From Methylobacterium tardum (GTDB taxonomy: Bacteria; Pseudomonadota; Alphaproteobacteria; Rhizobiales; Beijerinckiaceae), in the NCBI RefSeq assembly GCF_023546765.1, contig NZ_CP097484.1, positions 2,822,001 through 2,886,000 of the forward strand: a DNA stretch of 64,000 bases, written 5' to 3'. The notes beneath the pieces were generated by a model. It did not search any database and was not told the DNA's origin. It saw nothing but the letters and a program-made list of their open reading frames with translations. Both the position numbers and the translations under genes were made by a program. Shown piece after piece: positions 1 through 14,980 of this stretch; within the stretch, counting starts at the first letter, position 1; the number at the start of each line of letters is the position of its first letter.

Positions 1-1216
1 CCATGGGCTCCGCGAAGCCGTTCAGCTGGTGCTCGCCGAGGGGGATCGGATCGCCCCAGAGGAAATCCACGAACGGCTTCGACATCAGCAGCGGCTCGCC
101 GAGGATGCGGTTTAGCTGCGCGAGGCGGCTCGCGAGGTTCACGTCGCGCCCGATCACCGTGAAATCCAGCCGCGAGCCCGAGCCGACATTGCCGTAGGCC
201 GCCTCGCCGTGATGGAGCGCGATGCCGGCGGCCACCGGGACCGGGAATTGGTGCAGGGCATTGGCCTCATCGAGGGCCGCCAGGGCGTGCTGGGCGGCCG
301 TAAGTGCACCCTTGGCGGCGCCACCGAGATCGTCGCCGGACTCACGGAAGATCGCCAGCAGGCCGTCGCCGAGATACTTCAGCACCTCGCCGCCTTCCCG
401 CTCGATCGGCGGCACGAGGCAGTCGAAGAACACGTTGAGCAGGCCGACCGCCTCCTCGGGGGTCATGTCGGCCGAGGTCCGGGTGTAGTCGCGCATGTCG
501 GCGAACAGGATCGCCGACCGGATCCGCGTGACCTGACCCCGGCGGATGTCCCCCGCCAGAATCGCGCGGTGCGGCTCGTCGCCGACGTAGAGCCGCAGGA
601 CGTGGTCGAGCTGCTTGTTGAGGACCCGCATCTCCGCCACCGCGGCGAGCGCCGGCATCACGAAGCGCAGGATCGCGATATCGTCCTCACCGAAGCCCTC
701 CGGCGCGCGGGTGGCGAAGGTAATGCCGTTCTTGGTGCCGTTGGTGAAGAACAGCGGCGCCACGACGTAGTGCGTGTAGCCGCCCGCCTTCAGGTCCGGG
801 ATGATCGCGTAGGCGTCGTCCGGCGTCTCGGAGAGGTCGAGGATCAGCCACTCCCCGGTTTCGTGGACCGTGTGAAATGGGCTGTTGAGATAGGCGTCCG
901 TCGAGCGGGCGCCGTGCGGGAACAGCCGCACGGAGGTGCCGCCGTCCCGGGTCCAGATCCGGCCGACCCCGGCATATTCCGAGTGCAGGGTGTCGATCGC
1001 CGTGGAGGCGCGGTCCACCGGCACGCCGATGGAGATCAGCCGCTCGGCGAGGCCGGCGAGCATCTCCTCGGCGTTGGGCATCCGGGCCCCCTCGCCGAGC
1101 AGCCAGTCGCGGATGCCGACGGAGGGCTGGAGCGCGCCGAAGGGCACGTCGTCGGCCTCCGAGCCATCCGCGAAGGCCGTCGGCGATCCGGGCGTTGGCG
1201 GGCGGCGTTCGAGCAT
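1..1216 (-). CDS. Class III adenylate/guanylate cyclase, GAF-like N-terminus (partial, cut by left window edge)
   Basis: The minus strand is open from an ATG at 1216 to the window edge, giving about 405 residues without a stop. The first ~220 residues look like a GAF-type sensory region. From about residue 235 the class III cyclase catalytic domain follows, with ILFADMRDYT carrying the first metal Asp, GGEVLKYLGDGLLAIF carrying the second, and RLDFTVIGRDVNLASRL near the transition-state-binding region. The expected role is cyclic nucleotide synthesis from ATP or GTP. No transmembrane segment is seen in this part, so it is probably cytosolic. It lies 78 bp downstream of rpoD on the same strand, with a hairpin between. 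The start is uncertain because no clear ribosome binding site precedes it. Whether it makes cAMP or cGMP cannot be told from sequence. Confidence 0.85.
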   Translation of the reverse strand, partial: MLERRPPTPGSPTAFADGSEADDVPFGALQPSVGIRDWLLGEGARMPNAEEMLAGLAERLISIGVPVDRASTAIDTLHSEYAGVGRIWTRDGGTSVRLFPHGARSTDAYLNSPFHTVHETGEWLILDLSETPDDAYAIIPDLKAGGYTHYVVAPLFFTNGTKNGITFATRAPEGFGEDDIAILRFVMPALAAVAEMRVLNKQLDHVLRLYVGDEPHRAILAGDIRRGQVTRIRSAILFADMRDYTRTSADMTPEEAVGLLNVFFDCLVPPIEREGGEVLKYLGDGLLAIFRESGDDLGGAAKGALTAAQHALAALDEANALHQFPVPVAAGIALHHGEAAYGNVGSGSRLDFTVIGRDVNLASRLAQLNRILGEPLLMSKPFVDFLWGDPIPLGEHQLNGFAEPM

Positions 1217-1269
1217 GGCGCCAGATTGGATGCCGCGGAGCGCCGTGGCAACGCGGTAAGCGGGAGAGC

Positions 1270-1287
1270 ACCGCGGCCGGAGCCGCG
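1270..1287. terminator. Perfect hairpin after rpoD (possible terminator)
   Basis: A 7-bp perfect stem (CCGCGGC/GCCGCGG) with a CGGA tetraloop lies 8 bp beyond the rpoD stop codon, between rpoD and the cyclase gene. No T-run follows on the minus strand, so intrinsic termination is uncertain. Confidence 0.35.
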
Positions 1288-1294
1288 GCGGGGC

Positions 1295-3274
<1,980 letters not shown>

Positions 3275-3471
3275 GATCAGCCTATTGTTTCGCGTGCGGC
3301 GCGCCGCGGAGGCCCAGGGAGGCCGCTCCACGCCGGCAGCGCCGCTATATGAGAACGGCGCCGGATCGCTCCAGTCGCCTTGAGTCGTCGGTTTCCGTAT
3401 GCAAGCCCGAGGCTTGACCGATTGTTAACTATGGCGGGATTTCGCCCGCCGCCACCGCCATTGCACAGCGA

Positions 3472-5361
3472 TCACGCGGCCGTCGAGTCGCTCGACACCG
3501 GGACGTCGGCCTCAGCCTCGGCGGCGATGACGGTTTCCAGCCTCGCCTTCACTTCGCAGAGCCATGCCCATCCGGCATCGGTCGGATCGTTCTCAAACGC
3601 CTGCCGTGCTTCGCGAAGTTCGCTATGTAGCGCTCCTGCCTGCCGGTGCAAGATCATCGCCTGTCGGAGCGCGTCTGCGCGGAGTGCGGGGTCGGCATGC
3701 GGAGCCAGCGTCGTGCGGTCCCGAGAGCGTGCGAGCGCGAGGATTCTGTCGGCCGCAGCTGCGAGTCCGGCGCGGTTGATGCGGTTCTGCAACACTTCAG
3801 GCGCCGTTCGCTCGTCCTCGGCCGCGCAGGCCAGCAGGACCGACAGCAGCCCTCGGGCGTCCGGATCCTCGAAGTCGAGTTCGGCGATCTCCTCGCCGAA
3901 TTCGGCGATCATCTCGGGATGCGCCAGCAGGGTGCCGACGATCACCGCCTCGCGCACCGGGGCGGCGCCGGTGAAGCCCGCGGAAGCGGTCACCGACGGG
4001 CTCGGGCTGCCGGTGATGCGCGGGGATACCGGCTCGCCGGGCCGGACGAAGCGCGGTCGGCCGCGGGGGCTCGGCCCGGCGGCGCGGGCGCTGCGGGGCG
4101 ACAGGCCGCGCAGGCGCTCCTCGATGTCGTCGCGATAGTAGCGGCGCACGGTCTCGTCGCGGATCGTCGCCACCGTGGTGCGCAGCGTCTGCGTCAGGCC
4201 GGCCCGCCGCTCGGGCGTATCGACCGGCCCGGCCTCGACGGCGCGCCGCCACAGCAGCTCGGAGAGCGGCAGGGCCGCCGCGAGCACCTGATCGATCGCC
4301 CCGGGGCCGCCTGAGCGCAGCAGGTCGTCGGGATCCTGACCGCCCGGCAGGAGCGCGATCCGGAGGGAGCGGCCCGGTTCGAGGAGCGGCAGCGCGAGGT
4401 CGAGGGCGCGAAACGCCGCCCGCTGTCCGGCCTTGTCGCCGTCGAAGCAGAGGATCGGCTCGTCGGCATGGCGCCAGAGCAGGCCGAGCTGCTCTTCCGT
4501 GAGCGCCGTACCGAGAGGCGCGACCGTCTCGGGATGGCCGGCGAGCGTCATGGCGATGACGTCGACATAGCCCTCAACCGCGATGATCGAGCTCCGCTCG
4601 TGCGCGGCCTTGCGGGCGCCGTGGAGGTTGTAGAGCGTGCGACCCTTGTGGAAGAGCGGTGTCTCGGGCGAGTTCAGGTACTTGGCGCGCACATCCTTCG
4701 AGAGCGCCCGCCCTCCGAAAGCCACGACCCGGCCGCGCGTGTCGGTGATCGGAAACATGACCCGGTCGCGAAAATAATCGTACGGGACCGAGACGCCCTC
4801 CCCGGTCGCCAGCAGCCCCATCTCGAGCATGAGGCCCTTCTCGACGCCTTGCCCGGCCAGATGATCGCGCAGGGCGTAGCGGTCGTTCGGCGCGTAGCCG
4901 AGCCGGAACTTCTCCTGGATCTCGCGCCCGAGGGCCCGGCGTTCCAGATAGGCGCGCGCCTCGCTGCCCTGCCCGGATTGAAGCCGGTCCTCGAACCAGC
5001 GGGCGGCCATCTCCATCACCTCGATGGCGCCGGCGCGCTTGGTCTCGGCGGCGCGGCTGTCCTCGGTCGGCGCGGGCAGGCTGACGCCCGCCTCCCCGGC
5101 CAGCCGCTCCACGGCCTCGGGGAAGCTCAGGCCTTCCGTCTCCATCAGGAAGGTGAAGATGTCGCCGTGCTTGGAGGAGGAGAAGCAGTGGTAGAACTGC
5201 TTCTGGTCGTTCACGTAGAAGGACGGCGTCTTCTCGGCGTTGAACGGCGACAGGCCGCGCCATTCCCGGCCGGCCTTCTTGAGCTGCACGCGCCGCCCCA
5301 CCACCGACGAGGCCGGCAGCCGGGCACGAATCTCTTCCAGGATATGGGGCGGGTAGCGCAC
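3472..5361 (-). CDS. dnaG: DNA primase DnaG
   Basis: The protein is 629 aa and synthesises RNA primers at replication forks. The N-terminal zinc-ribbon region (residues ~33-70) keeps its fold-like sequence (TPSFYVNDQKQFYHCF), but three of four expected zinc ligands are replaced: S38, N41 and S62, with only C59 left. The Toprim catalytic core follows, with IIAVEGYVDVIAMTLAGH and the acidic LCFDGDKAGQRAA motif. The C-terminal third should be the DnaB-interacting domain. Translation starts at a GTG (MRYPPHILEEIRARLP), which matches the family N-terminus. The gene lies between yqeY (105 bp upstream) and rpoD (197 bp downstream). Confidence 0.96.
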   Translation of the reverse strand: MRYPPHILEEIRARLPASSVVGRRVQLKKAGREWRGLSPFNAEKTPSFYVNDQKQFYHCFSSSKHGDIFTFLMETEGLSFPEAVERLAGEAGVSLPAPTEDSRAAETKRAGAIEVMEMAARWFEDRLQSGQGSEARAYLERRALGREIQEKFRLGYAPNDRYALRDHLAGQGVEKGLMLEMGLLATGEGVSVPYDYFRDRVMFPITDTRGRVVAFGGRALSKDVRAKYLNSPETPLFHKGRTLYNLHGARKAAHERSSIIAVEGYVDVIAMTLAGHPETVAPLGTALTEEQLGLLWRHADEPILCFDGDKAGQRAAFRALDLALPLLEPGRSLRIALLPGGQDPDDLLRSGGPGAIDQVLAAALPLSELLWRRAVEAGPVDTPERRAGLTQTLRTTVATIRDETVRRYYRDDIEERLRGLSPRSARAAGPSPRGRPRFVRPGEPVSPRITGSPSPSVTASAGFTGAAPVREAVIVGTLLAHPEMIAEFGEEIAELDFEDPDARGLLSVLLACAAEDERTAPEVLQNRINRAGLAAAADRILALARSRDRTTLAPHADPALRADALRQAMILHRQAGALHSELREARQAFENDPTDAGWAWLCEVKARLETVIAAEAEADVPVSSDSTAA

Positions 5362-5466
5362 GGGGCCTGGGAGGGTTTGCGGGACCGCCGAGTATAGCGT
5401 GCCGGACCTGTCGGAGTCCCGGCAGCGTCCGTCAGCTTCAAATGGCCGGGGATTACGGGGACAGCC

Positions 5467-5928
5467 TCAGTCCTTCGCGGCCAGAGCCGCCTTCACCAGC
5501 CCGCTCGCCTTGCCGAAATCCATCCGGCCCGCGAACTGGCCCTTCAGGGCGGCGATCACCTTGCCCATGTCCTTCGGGCCGGCGGCGCCGGTCTCCGCGA
5601 TCGCCGCCTCGATGGCGGCCTGCGTCTCGGCCTCGTCCATCTGCTTCGGCAGGAAGCTCTCGATGATGGCGATCTCGGCGCGCTCGTTGGCGGCGAGTTC
5701 CGGGCGGCCGCCCTGCTCGTAGACGGCGGCCGATTCGGTGCGCTGCTTGATCATCTTCTGGAGCAGCGACAGGATCTCCTCATCGGAGGCCGGCTCCTTG
5801 CCGAGGCCCCGCGCCTCGATATCCTTGTCCTTAAGGGCGGCCTGGATCATCCGCACGGTGGCGAGCCTGCCCTTGTCGCCGGCCTTCATGGCCTCCTTCA
5901 TCTCGGTGGTGAAGCGGGCGCGCAGCAT
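5467..5928 (-). CDS. GatB/YqeY domain-containing protein
   Basis: The protein is 153 aa, the usual length of free-standing YqeY proteins. It is helical and charged: an N-terminal segment begins MLRARFTTEMKEAMKAGDK, RLATVRMIQAAL follows, and a C-terminal tail resembles the GatB tail domain (DMGKVIAALKGQFAGRMDF). The family resembles the tRNA-binding tail of the amidotransferase subunit GatB, but its cellular role is not firmly known. It precedes dnaG and rpoD on the same strand, a common arrangement, and diverges from carA across 192 bp. Confidence 0.9.
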   Translation of the reverse strand: MLRARFTTEMKEAMKAGDKGRLATVRMIQAALKDKDIEARGLGKEPASDEEILSLLQKMIKQRTESAAVYEQGGRPELAANERAEIAIIESFLPKQMDEAETQAAIEAAIAETGAAGPKDMGKVIAALKGQFAGRMDFGKASGLVKAALAAKD

Positions 5929-6120
5929 CTGGGTGAACCTTCCAACGGTCGAAACGAAGGGCTGGCCTGCGATTTGCGGGTGTTGAGCCCTGCGGGAAGC
6001 GAGGCCACATTGACCCCATCGCGGGCCGCTCGCTAAGAGCGCCGCACACGATCATGCCGCAAGCCGAGAGCGCCGCAACCCGGCGCCCGCCTTCGGCCGG
6101 ACATAAGCGAGACTCACCCG

Positions 6121-7353
6121 ATGCTGCAAGACGCCGCCGCGCATGCCCCCGAGGCTCGGGCTCCCGAGCCCTGGGCCGAACCCGTCGCGACGGCTCTGCT
6201 GGTGCTCGCCGACGGCACCATCCTGGAGGGCTTCGGCATCGGCCAGACCGGAATCGCCGACGGCGAGGTCTGCTTCAACACGGCCATGACCGGCTATCAG
6301 GAGATCCTGACCGACCCGTCCTATGCCGGGCAGATCGTCACCTTCACCTTCCCGCATATCGGCAATGTCGGCACCAACGACGAGGATCTGGAAAGCCTGG
6401 AGGCGGCGCCCGCCTCGGGCGTCCGCGGGACGGTGATCGCATCGGCGGTGACGAAGCCGTCGAGCTGGCGCTCGTCCTCGCATCTCGACGGCTGGCTCAG
6501 GGCCCGCGGCATCGTCGGCATCACCGGCGTCGACACAAGGGCGCTCACCGCCCGCATCCGCGACATGGGCATGCCCAACGCGGTGATCGCCAACGATCCC
6601 CAGGGCCAATTCGACCGCGAGGCCCTGAAGGCCCGCGCCGCGGCGCTCGCTCCGATGGAAGGCCTCGACCTCGTGCCGCCGGTGACCAGCCGCGCGCCGT
6701 CGGAATGGTCCGAGACCGTCTGGGCGCTCGGCAATGGCTACGGGAAGCGTGCGCCCGGCGAGGGTCTGAAGGTCGTCGCCATCGATTACGGGGTGAAGCG
6801 CAACATCCTGCGGTTGCTCGCCCAGGCCGGCTGCGACGTCACCGTGGTGCCGGCGACCACGACGGCCGACGAGATCCTGGCGATGAAGCCGGACGGGGTG
6901 TTCCTGTCGAACGGCCCCGGCGACCCGGCGGCCACCGGCGCCTACGCGGTCCCGGTGATCCGCAAGCTGCTGGATGAGAAGGTGCCGACCTTCGGCATCT
7001 GCCTCGGCCACCAGCTCATGGGCCTCGCCCTCGGCGGCCGGACCGTGAAGATGGGCCAGGGCCATCACGGCGCGAATCACCCGGTGAAGGACAAGACCAC
7101 CGGCAAGGTCGAGATCGTCTCGATGAACCACGGCTTCGCGGTGGATCCGAACAGCCTGCCGGACTCGGCCGTGGAGACGCACGTTTCCCTGTTCGACGGC
7201 TCGAATTGCGGCCTCACGCTGACAGACCGCCCGGCCTTCTCGGTGCAGCACCATCCGGAAGCCTCGCCCGGCCCGCGTGACAGCCACTACCTGTTCGAGC
7301 GGTTCGTGACCCTGATGCGCTCCGGCGAGCCGGAGACGACGAAGGGCGCCTGA
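6121..7353 (+). CDS. carA: Carbamoyl-phosphate synthase small (glutaminase) subunit
   Basis: The protein is 410 aa. It hydrolyses glutamine and passes ammonia to CarB for carbamoyl phosphate, the precursor of arginine and pyrimidines. The N-terminal CPSase domain has CFNTAMTGYQEILTDPSYAG. The C-terminal class I glutamine amidotransferase domain has the nucleophile elbow FGICLGHQLMGLALGG and the His/Glu motif QHHPEASPGP. An N-terminal extension of about 25 residues precedes the conserved start, so the true start may be slightly downstream. A small membrane-protein gene separates carA from carB, and yqeY diverges upstream. Confidence 0.97.
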   Translation: MLQDAAAHAPEARAPEPWAEPVATALLVLADGTILEGFGIGQTGIADGEVCFNTAMTGYQEILTDPSYAGQIVTFTFPHIGNVGTNDEDLESLEAAPASGVRGTVIASAVTKPSSWRSSSHLDGWLRARGIVGITGVDTRALTARIRDMGMPNAVIANDPQGQFDREALKARAAALAPMEGLDLVPPVTSRAPSEWSETVWALGNGYGKRAPGEGLKVVAIDYGVKRNILRLLAQAGCDVTVVPATTTADEILAMKPDGVFLSNGPGDPAATGAYAVPVIRKLLDEKVPTFGICLGHQLMGLALGGRTVKMGQGHHGANHPVKDKTTGKVEIVSMNHGFAVDPNSLPDSAVETHVSLFDGSNCGLTLTDRPAFSVQHHPEASPGPRDSHYLFERFVTLMRSGEPETTKGA

Positions 7354-7486
7354 GGCCGGACCCCAATCGAGCCGCGCCGAGGCCATAAAATCCGCCAGAT
7401 CGGACGGCTTAAGAATCCCTACGACGGCCTGTGAATGGCGGCGCATCCGCGCCCGCCGGCGGCGGCCCGTCGCAGGGGAATGCCGG

Positions 7487-7864
7487 ATGACCATCGACGA
7501 GGCGCGCGACGACTTCTCTCGCCTGCACCGCAGCTTCACCTTCCATCTCGGCGTCGCCGTGGGCCTGTCCTGGCTGACCGCCCTCTATGCCGCCTTCTAC
7601 GCCCCCTGGGTGCGCAACATCCGGGCCCTGATCGATCCGACGGGCGGCTTCGACCGCGTCGAGAGCACGGTGTCCTACCTGTTCGCCATGCCGGCCGTCC
7701 TCGCCCTCGCCTGGGTCTCCGTCTATTTCGGCCGCGAGGCACTGCGCCGCGCGCAGACGCTCTCCAACGTCGCCGTCGAGTTCGCGGCCGCAGCCGTGGT
7801 CGCGTTCGGGGTGTTCTACCTGTCGATCGACCGGGCCCTGGCGGCGCTCCACGCCGGGTTCTGA
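7487..7864 (+). CDS. Small hypothetical membrane protein between carA and carB
   Basis: The 125-aa product has three likely membrane segments, at roughly residues 20-42 (LGVAVGLSWLTALYAAFYAP), 62-82 (VSYLFAMPAVLALAWVSVYF) and 96-114 (FAAAAVVAFGVFYLSIDRAL). A soluble loop of about 20 residues lies between the first two. I do not recognise a family. The ATG follows a GC-rich stretch with a weak AGGGGAAT ribosome site. It sits 133 bp after carA and 184 bp before carB on the same strand, so it may share their transcript, but nothing ties it to pyrimidine synthesis. Confidence 0.7.
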   Translation: MTIDEARDDFSRLHRSFTFHLGVAVGLSWLTALYAAFYAPWVRNIRALIDPTGGFDRVESTVSYLFAMPAVLALAWVSVYFGREALRRAQTLSNVAVEFAAAAVVAFGVFYLSIDRALAALHAGF

Positions 7865-8048
7865 GCCAGATTTCAACAGGTGCCATGCGCCGGGCGCGTA
7901 GCCCGGCTGCGCGGTTGCACCGGCCTTCCAAAGCGCCCGTGGCCCGTGTAAACGCGGGGCTCAACGACATTCCCGCCACGCGCGTCCGGGAGCAGGGCCA
8001 CAGTCGAGCCGTGCCCGATCGGGCGCGCTTGGCCTGAGAAGGCCCACG

Positions 8049-11522
<3,474 letters not shown>

Positions 11523-11606
11523 GCCTCAGGGCTCCGCTGACTTCATTTCGTGGCCCGGAGGGAGTGCTACACTCTCGGCCGGGCCTCTTCATTGTGGCGC
11601 GAGACG

Positions 11607-12089
11607 ATGGCGATAGACAAGGTTCCGATCACGGTGCGCGGGCTCGCAGCCCTCGAAGAGGAGCTGAAGCACCGCCAGCAGGTGGAGCGCCAGCGCATCA
11701 TCCAGGCGATCGCGGAAGCCCGCGCGCTGGGCGACCTGTCGGAGAACGCCGAGTATCACGCCGCCAAGGAGGCGCAGTCGCATAACGAGGGCCGCGTCCT
11801 CGAGCTGGAGAGCATGATCGCGCGGGCCGAAGTGATCGACGTCACGAAGCTCTCCGGTGACAAGATCAAGTTCGGCGCCACCGTGAAGCTCGTCGACGAG
11901 GACACGGAGGAGGAGAAGACCTACCAGATCGTGGGCGAGCCGGAGGCCGACGTGCGCTCCGGCCGCGTCTCGATCACCTCGCCGATCGCCCGGGCGCTGA
12001 TCGGCAAGGGCGTCGGCGATACGGTCGAGGTCACGACGCCGGGCGGCGGCAAATCCTACGAGGTCGTCGCCGTCCAGTACGGCGCCTGA
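11607..12089 (+). CDS. greA: Transcription elongation factor GreA
   Basis: The protein is 160 aa, the normal family length. It rescues backtracked RNA polymerase by stimulating cleavage of the nascent transcript. The N-terminal coiled coil includes [20 protein letters not shown], whose acidic tip residues ([10 protein letters not shown]) are the functional signature. The C-terminal FKBP-like domain includes [16 protein letters not shown]. The ATG at 11607 ([12 protein letters not shown]) was preferred to one 57 bp upstream because it matches the family N-terminus. It lies 84 bp after carB, and the next gene starts 3 bp after its stop. Confidence 0.97.
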   Translation: MAIDKVPITVRGLAALEEELKHRQQVERQRIIQAIAEARALGDLSENAEYHAAKEAQSHNEGRVLELESMIARAEVIDVTKLSGDKIKFGATVKLVDEDTEEEKTYQIVGEPEADVRSGRVSITSPIARALIGKGVGDTVEVTTPGGGKSYEVVAVQYGA

Positions 12090-12092
12090 ATC

Positions 12093-12593
12093 ATGCCGCC
12101 GCGTTCCTGGGGCCGGCTCGCCGGCCTGCTCCTCGGTGCCGTCGCGGGATCCGCGGCGGCGAGCGATTTCCCCGCGACACCGCTCTTCTCCGACATCCGC
12201 GTCGATGTCCGGCCCCTGCTTGAAAAGGGCGCGGGCCTGCAGGCCGAGGCGCTGGCGGCCGACCTGACCGACGCCCTGCGGAAGAACTTCGCTGGCCGGA
12301 TCGGTGGGCGTGGGCCGCGCCTCGTCGTCGTGGTGAGCGGACTGTCGCTGCGGCCCTATGCCGGCAGCGGTGGCCGGCCGGGCTTCGGCGGTAACTTCCA
12401 GACCGACTACATGGAGGGCGAGGCCCTGCTGGTCGGGCCCAAGGGCCAGGTGCTCGGACGGCATCCGCAGATGACCGCGACGCCGTCGAGCTATGGCGGC
12501 GCGTGGTATGGGCCGCAATTCGAGGGGCGTCGCCTCGCCGCCATCGCCGACATCTACGCTCAGTGGCTCGCCCGGGATCTCCCGCGGGAGTAA
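12093..12593 (+). CDS. Hypothetical exported protein
   Basis: The 166-aa product has a likely Sec signal peptide (RLAGLLLGAVAGSAAASDF, cleavage near residue 24) and a mature part without membrane segments, so it is probably periplasmic. The mature part has one clear beta-strand, LVVVVSGLSL, and glycine-rich loops. I recognise no domain. It begins 3 bp after greA, suggesting co-transcription, and the next gene starts 82 bp later. Confidence 0.7.
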   Translation: MPPRSWGRLAGLLLGAVAGSAAASDFPATPLFSDIRVDVRPLLEKGAGLQAEALAADLTDALRKNFAGRIGGRGPRLVVVVSGLSLRPYAGSGGRPGFGGNFQTDYMEGEALLVGPKGQVLGRHPQMTATPSSYGGAWYGPQFEGRRLAAIADIYAQWLARDLPRE

Positions 12594-12675
12594 GCCTGAG
12601 AGTTGATCTCGAAATACGGTGCTCCGGCGGTCGGGCTCGGCACCGGGGCAGAAGCGGGTTTCCCGAGCAGAGCGC

Positions 12676-13725
12676 ATGGCAAGCATCGATGTAACGGAGG
12701 CGACATCCGCCCTGCGCAACCGCCCGGACGCGCGATTTCAACCTATGCCCGAACTGGCCCGCGCGCGCGCCTGGATCGTCACCGACGGAAAGGCCGGCGA
12801 TGAGAACCAGTGCGTCGGCATCGCCGAGACGCTGGGCCTCGACTTCGAAATTCGACAGGTGCCGGCCTCAGGGCCCTTCGGCTGGATGGCGCCTTGGGGA
12901 CCGATCGATCCGCGCGAGGGGCCGCGCCGCCGGGGCGGCGCCCTGTCGGGACCCTATCCCGACCTCCTGATCGCTTCCGGGCGCCGGTCCGTGCCCTATC
13001 TGCGGGCGGTGCGCCGCGCTACGGACGGCCGGACGTTCACGGCCTTCCTGAAGGACCCCCGGACCGGCGCGGACAGCGCCGACTTCATCTGGGTGCCGGA
13101 TTACGACGATCTGCGCGGTCCCAACGTCTTCACCACCCTGACGGCCCCGCACTTGGTCACCGCGGCGCGCACTGCCGCAGCCCGCGCCCGGCCGGATCCG
13201 CGGCTCGCGCGCCTCGACGGCCCGCGCGTGGCGGTCCTGGTCGGCGGCGACAGCCGCCACCTGAGCTACCGCAAGACCGATATGGCGCGCCTCGTCGAGG
13301 ATCTGCGCGGCTTGGCCCAGCAGGGCTGCCGGCTGATGGTGACGATCTCCCGCCGGACGCCGAACCCGCTCCGGGACGCCGTCAAGGCGCTCGCCGCCGA
13401 GACCGGCGGCTTCCTCTGGGACGGCACCGGCGACAACCCCTACGTCGCCATGCTGGCCCTCGCCGAGGCGATCGTCGTGACCTCCGATTCGGCCAACATG
13501 GTCAGCGAGGCCGTGTCCACCGGCGCGCCGGTCCTGCTGTTCGACCTGCCGCGCACCTATATCCGGCATCGGCGGATGTTCGCCGGGCTGGCGATCGCCG
13601 GAGCCCTGCGTCCGTTCACCGGTCAGTTGGCGGATCTGTCGTACAAGCCCATCGACGCGACGCCGGTGATCGCGCAGGCGCTCGCCGACGCCTATGCTGC
13701 GCGCCGCGCGGCCGGACCGGCCTGA
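12676..13725 (+). CDS. ELM1/GtrOC1-family putative nucleoside-diphosphate-sugar epimerase (DUF1022-type)
   Basis: The 349-aa product resembles the family named after plant mitochondrial fission factor ELM1, common in Alphaproteobacteria. Family-like features are [20 protein letters not shown] near the start, [16 protein letters not shown] at mid-length, [12 protein letters not shown], and the acceptor-like segment [22 protein letters not shown] near the C-terminus. That last pattern resembles the nucleotide-sugar end of GT-B glycosyltransferase folds. The bacterial role is not established. The ATG at 12676 was chosen because 19 upstream in-frame residues look non-coding; ATG 12745 is also possible. 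It is followed 14 bp later by trxB. Confidence 0.75.
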   Translation: MASIDVTEATSALRNRPDARFQPMPELARARAWIVTDGKAGDENQCVGIAETLGLDFEIRQVPASGPFGWMAPWGPIDPREGPRRRGGALSGPYPDLLIASGRRSVPYLRAVRRATDGRTFTAFLKDPRTGADSADFIWVPDYDDLRGPNVFTTLTAPHLVTAARTAAARARPDPRLARLDGPRVAVLVGGDSRHLSYRKTDMARLVEDLRGLAQQGCRLMVTISRRTPNPLRDAVKALAAETGGFLWDGTGDNPYVAMLALAEAIVVTSDSANMVSEAVSTGAPVLLFDLPRTYIRHRRMFAGLAIAGALRPFTGQLADLSYKPIDATPVIAQALADAYAARRAAGPA

Positions 13726-13739
13726 GGAGATCGAGACAG

Positions 13740-14720
13740 ATGGCCCACACCCACGCCAAGCTCGTGATCATCGGCTCGGGACCCGCCGGCTACACGGCGG
13801 CGATCTACGCCGCCCGCGCCATGGTCGAGCCGCTGCTGATCTCCGGCTTCCAGCCGGGCGGCCAGCTGATGATCACCACGGATGTCGAGAACTACCCGGG
13901 CTTCGCCGAGGCGATCCAGGGCCCGTGGCTCATGGAGCAGATGCGCCTCCAGGCCGAGCACGTCGGCACCCGGATCGTCTCCGAGTACATCACGAAGGTC
14001 GATCTCAAGCAGCGGCCGTTCCGGATGGAGGCCGATTCCGGCGAGACCTATTCCTGCGATGCCCTGATCATCGCCACCGGAGCCCAGGCCAAGTGGCTCG
14101 GGATCCCCTCCGAGGCCGCCTTCCAGGGCGGCGGCGTCTCGGCCTGCGCGACCTGCGACGGCTTCTTCTTCCGCGGCAAGGAGGTCGTGGTGGTCGGCGG
14201 CGGCAACACCGCGGTCGAGGAGGCGCTCTACCTCGCCAACATCGCCAGCAAGGTGACGGTGGTTCACCGCCGCGACAGCTTCCGGGCCGAGCGGATCCTG
14301 CAGGAGCGCCTGTTCAAGCATCCCAACGTCGAGGTGCTCTGGCACCGGGAGATCGCCGAGATCTGCGGCGTGCAGAAGCCCGCGCCGAACGTGACCCATG
14401 TCCGGCTCAAGGACCCGCGCTCGGGGGAGATCAGCGAGGTGAAGGCCGACGGCGTGTTCGTGGCGATCGGCCACCAGCCGGCGACCGCGATCTTCGAGGG
14501 GCAGCTGCCCATGCGCCACGGCGGCTACCTGAGCGTGAAGCCCGGTACCACCGAGACCGAGATCCCGGGCGTCTTCGCGGCGGGCGACGTGACGGACGAC
14601 GTCTACCGGCAGGCGATCACCGCTGCCGGCATGGGCTGCATGGCCGCCCTCGAGGCCGAGAAGTTCCTGGCCAACCTCGAGATTGGCGAGAGTCCGGTCC
14701 AGGCTGCCGCGGCCGAATGA
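13740..14720 (+). CDS. trxB: Thioredoxin-disulfide reductase
   Basis: The protein is 326 aa. It transfers electrons from NADPH through FAD to thioredoxin. The FAD-binding motif [18 protein letters not shown] is at the N-terminus, the redox-active pair is in [11 protein letters not shown] (about residue 138), the NADPH-binding motif is [18 protein letters not shown], and the C-terminal FAD motif is [28 protein letters not shown] ribosome site lies 9 bp before the ATG. The upstream ELM1-like gene is 14 bp away, and a LysR regulator follows, an arrangement also known around rhizobial trxB/lsrB. Confidence 0.97.
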   Translation: MAHTHAKLVIIGSGPAGYTAAIYAARAMVEPLLISGFQPGGQLMITTDVENYPGFAEAIQGPWLMEQMRLQAEHVGTRIVSEYITKVDLKQRPFRMEADSGETYSCDALIIATGAQAKWLGIPSEAAFQGGGVSACATCDGFFFRGKEVVVVGGGNTAVEEALYLANIASKVTVVHRRDSFRAERILQERLFKHPNVEVLWHREIAEICGVQKPAPNVTHVRLKDPRSGEISEVKADGVFVAIGHQPATAIFEGQLPMRHGGYLSVKPGTTETEIPGVFAAGDVTDDVYRQAITAAGMGCMAALEAEKFLANLEIGESPVQAAAAE

Positions 14721-14728
14721 GGCGCCGA

Positions 14729-14753
14729 CGCCAGCACACAACCGGTGCTGGCG
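14729..14753 (+). terminator. Hairpin after trxB
   Basis: A perfect 9-bp stem (CGCCAGCAC/GTGCTGGCG) with a 7-nt loop begins 8 bp after the trxB stop. No T-run follows, so it may be a weak or Rho-assisted terminator, or an mRNA 3' end stabiliser. Confidence 0.45.
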
Positions 14754-14835
14754 GGCCACGCTTTCAACAACTTCCCGATCCGGGTGCTTGCGCCGGATCA
14801 TGCACCATGCGCATAGGAGTGCTGACTGCGCCGGG

Positions 14836-14850
14836 ATGCAGCAATTGCAT
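14836..14850. promoter_or_regulatory. Candidate LysR-type operator upstream of the regulator gene
   Basis: The palindrome ATGCA-N5-TGCAT lies about 130 bp upstream of the LysR gene in the trxB-lysR gap. It fits the loose T-N11-A shape of LysR boxes and could serve autoregulation. This is inference from form and position only. Confidence 0.3.
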
Positions 14851-14980
14851 ACCCGCGCGGTGCCGGGAGTCCCTCTCCGCCATCGGTACCGCGCAGTTCG
14901 CCCGGTGATCCGCTTCGTACGCCGCCTGCCCGGCTCCTTCGGGCATGGGCGACGAGCTCGCGCTGGTAGGGGTTCTTGCC

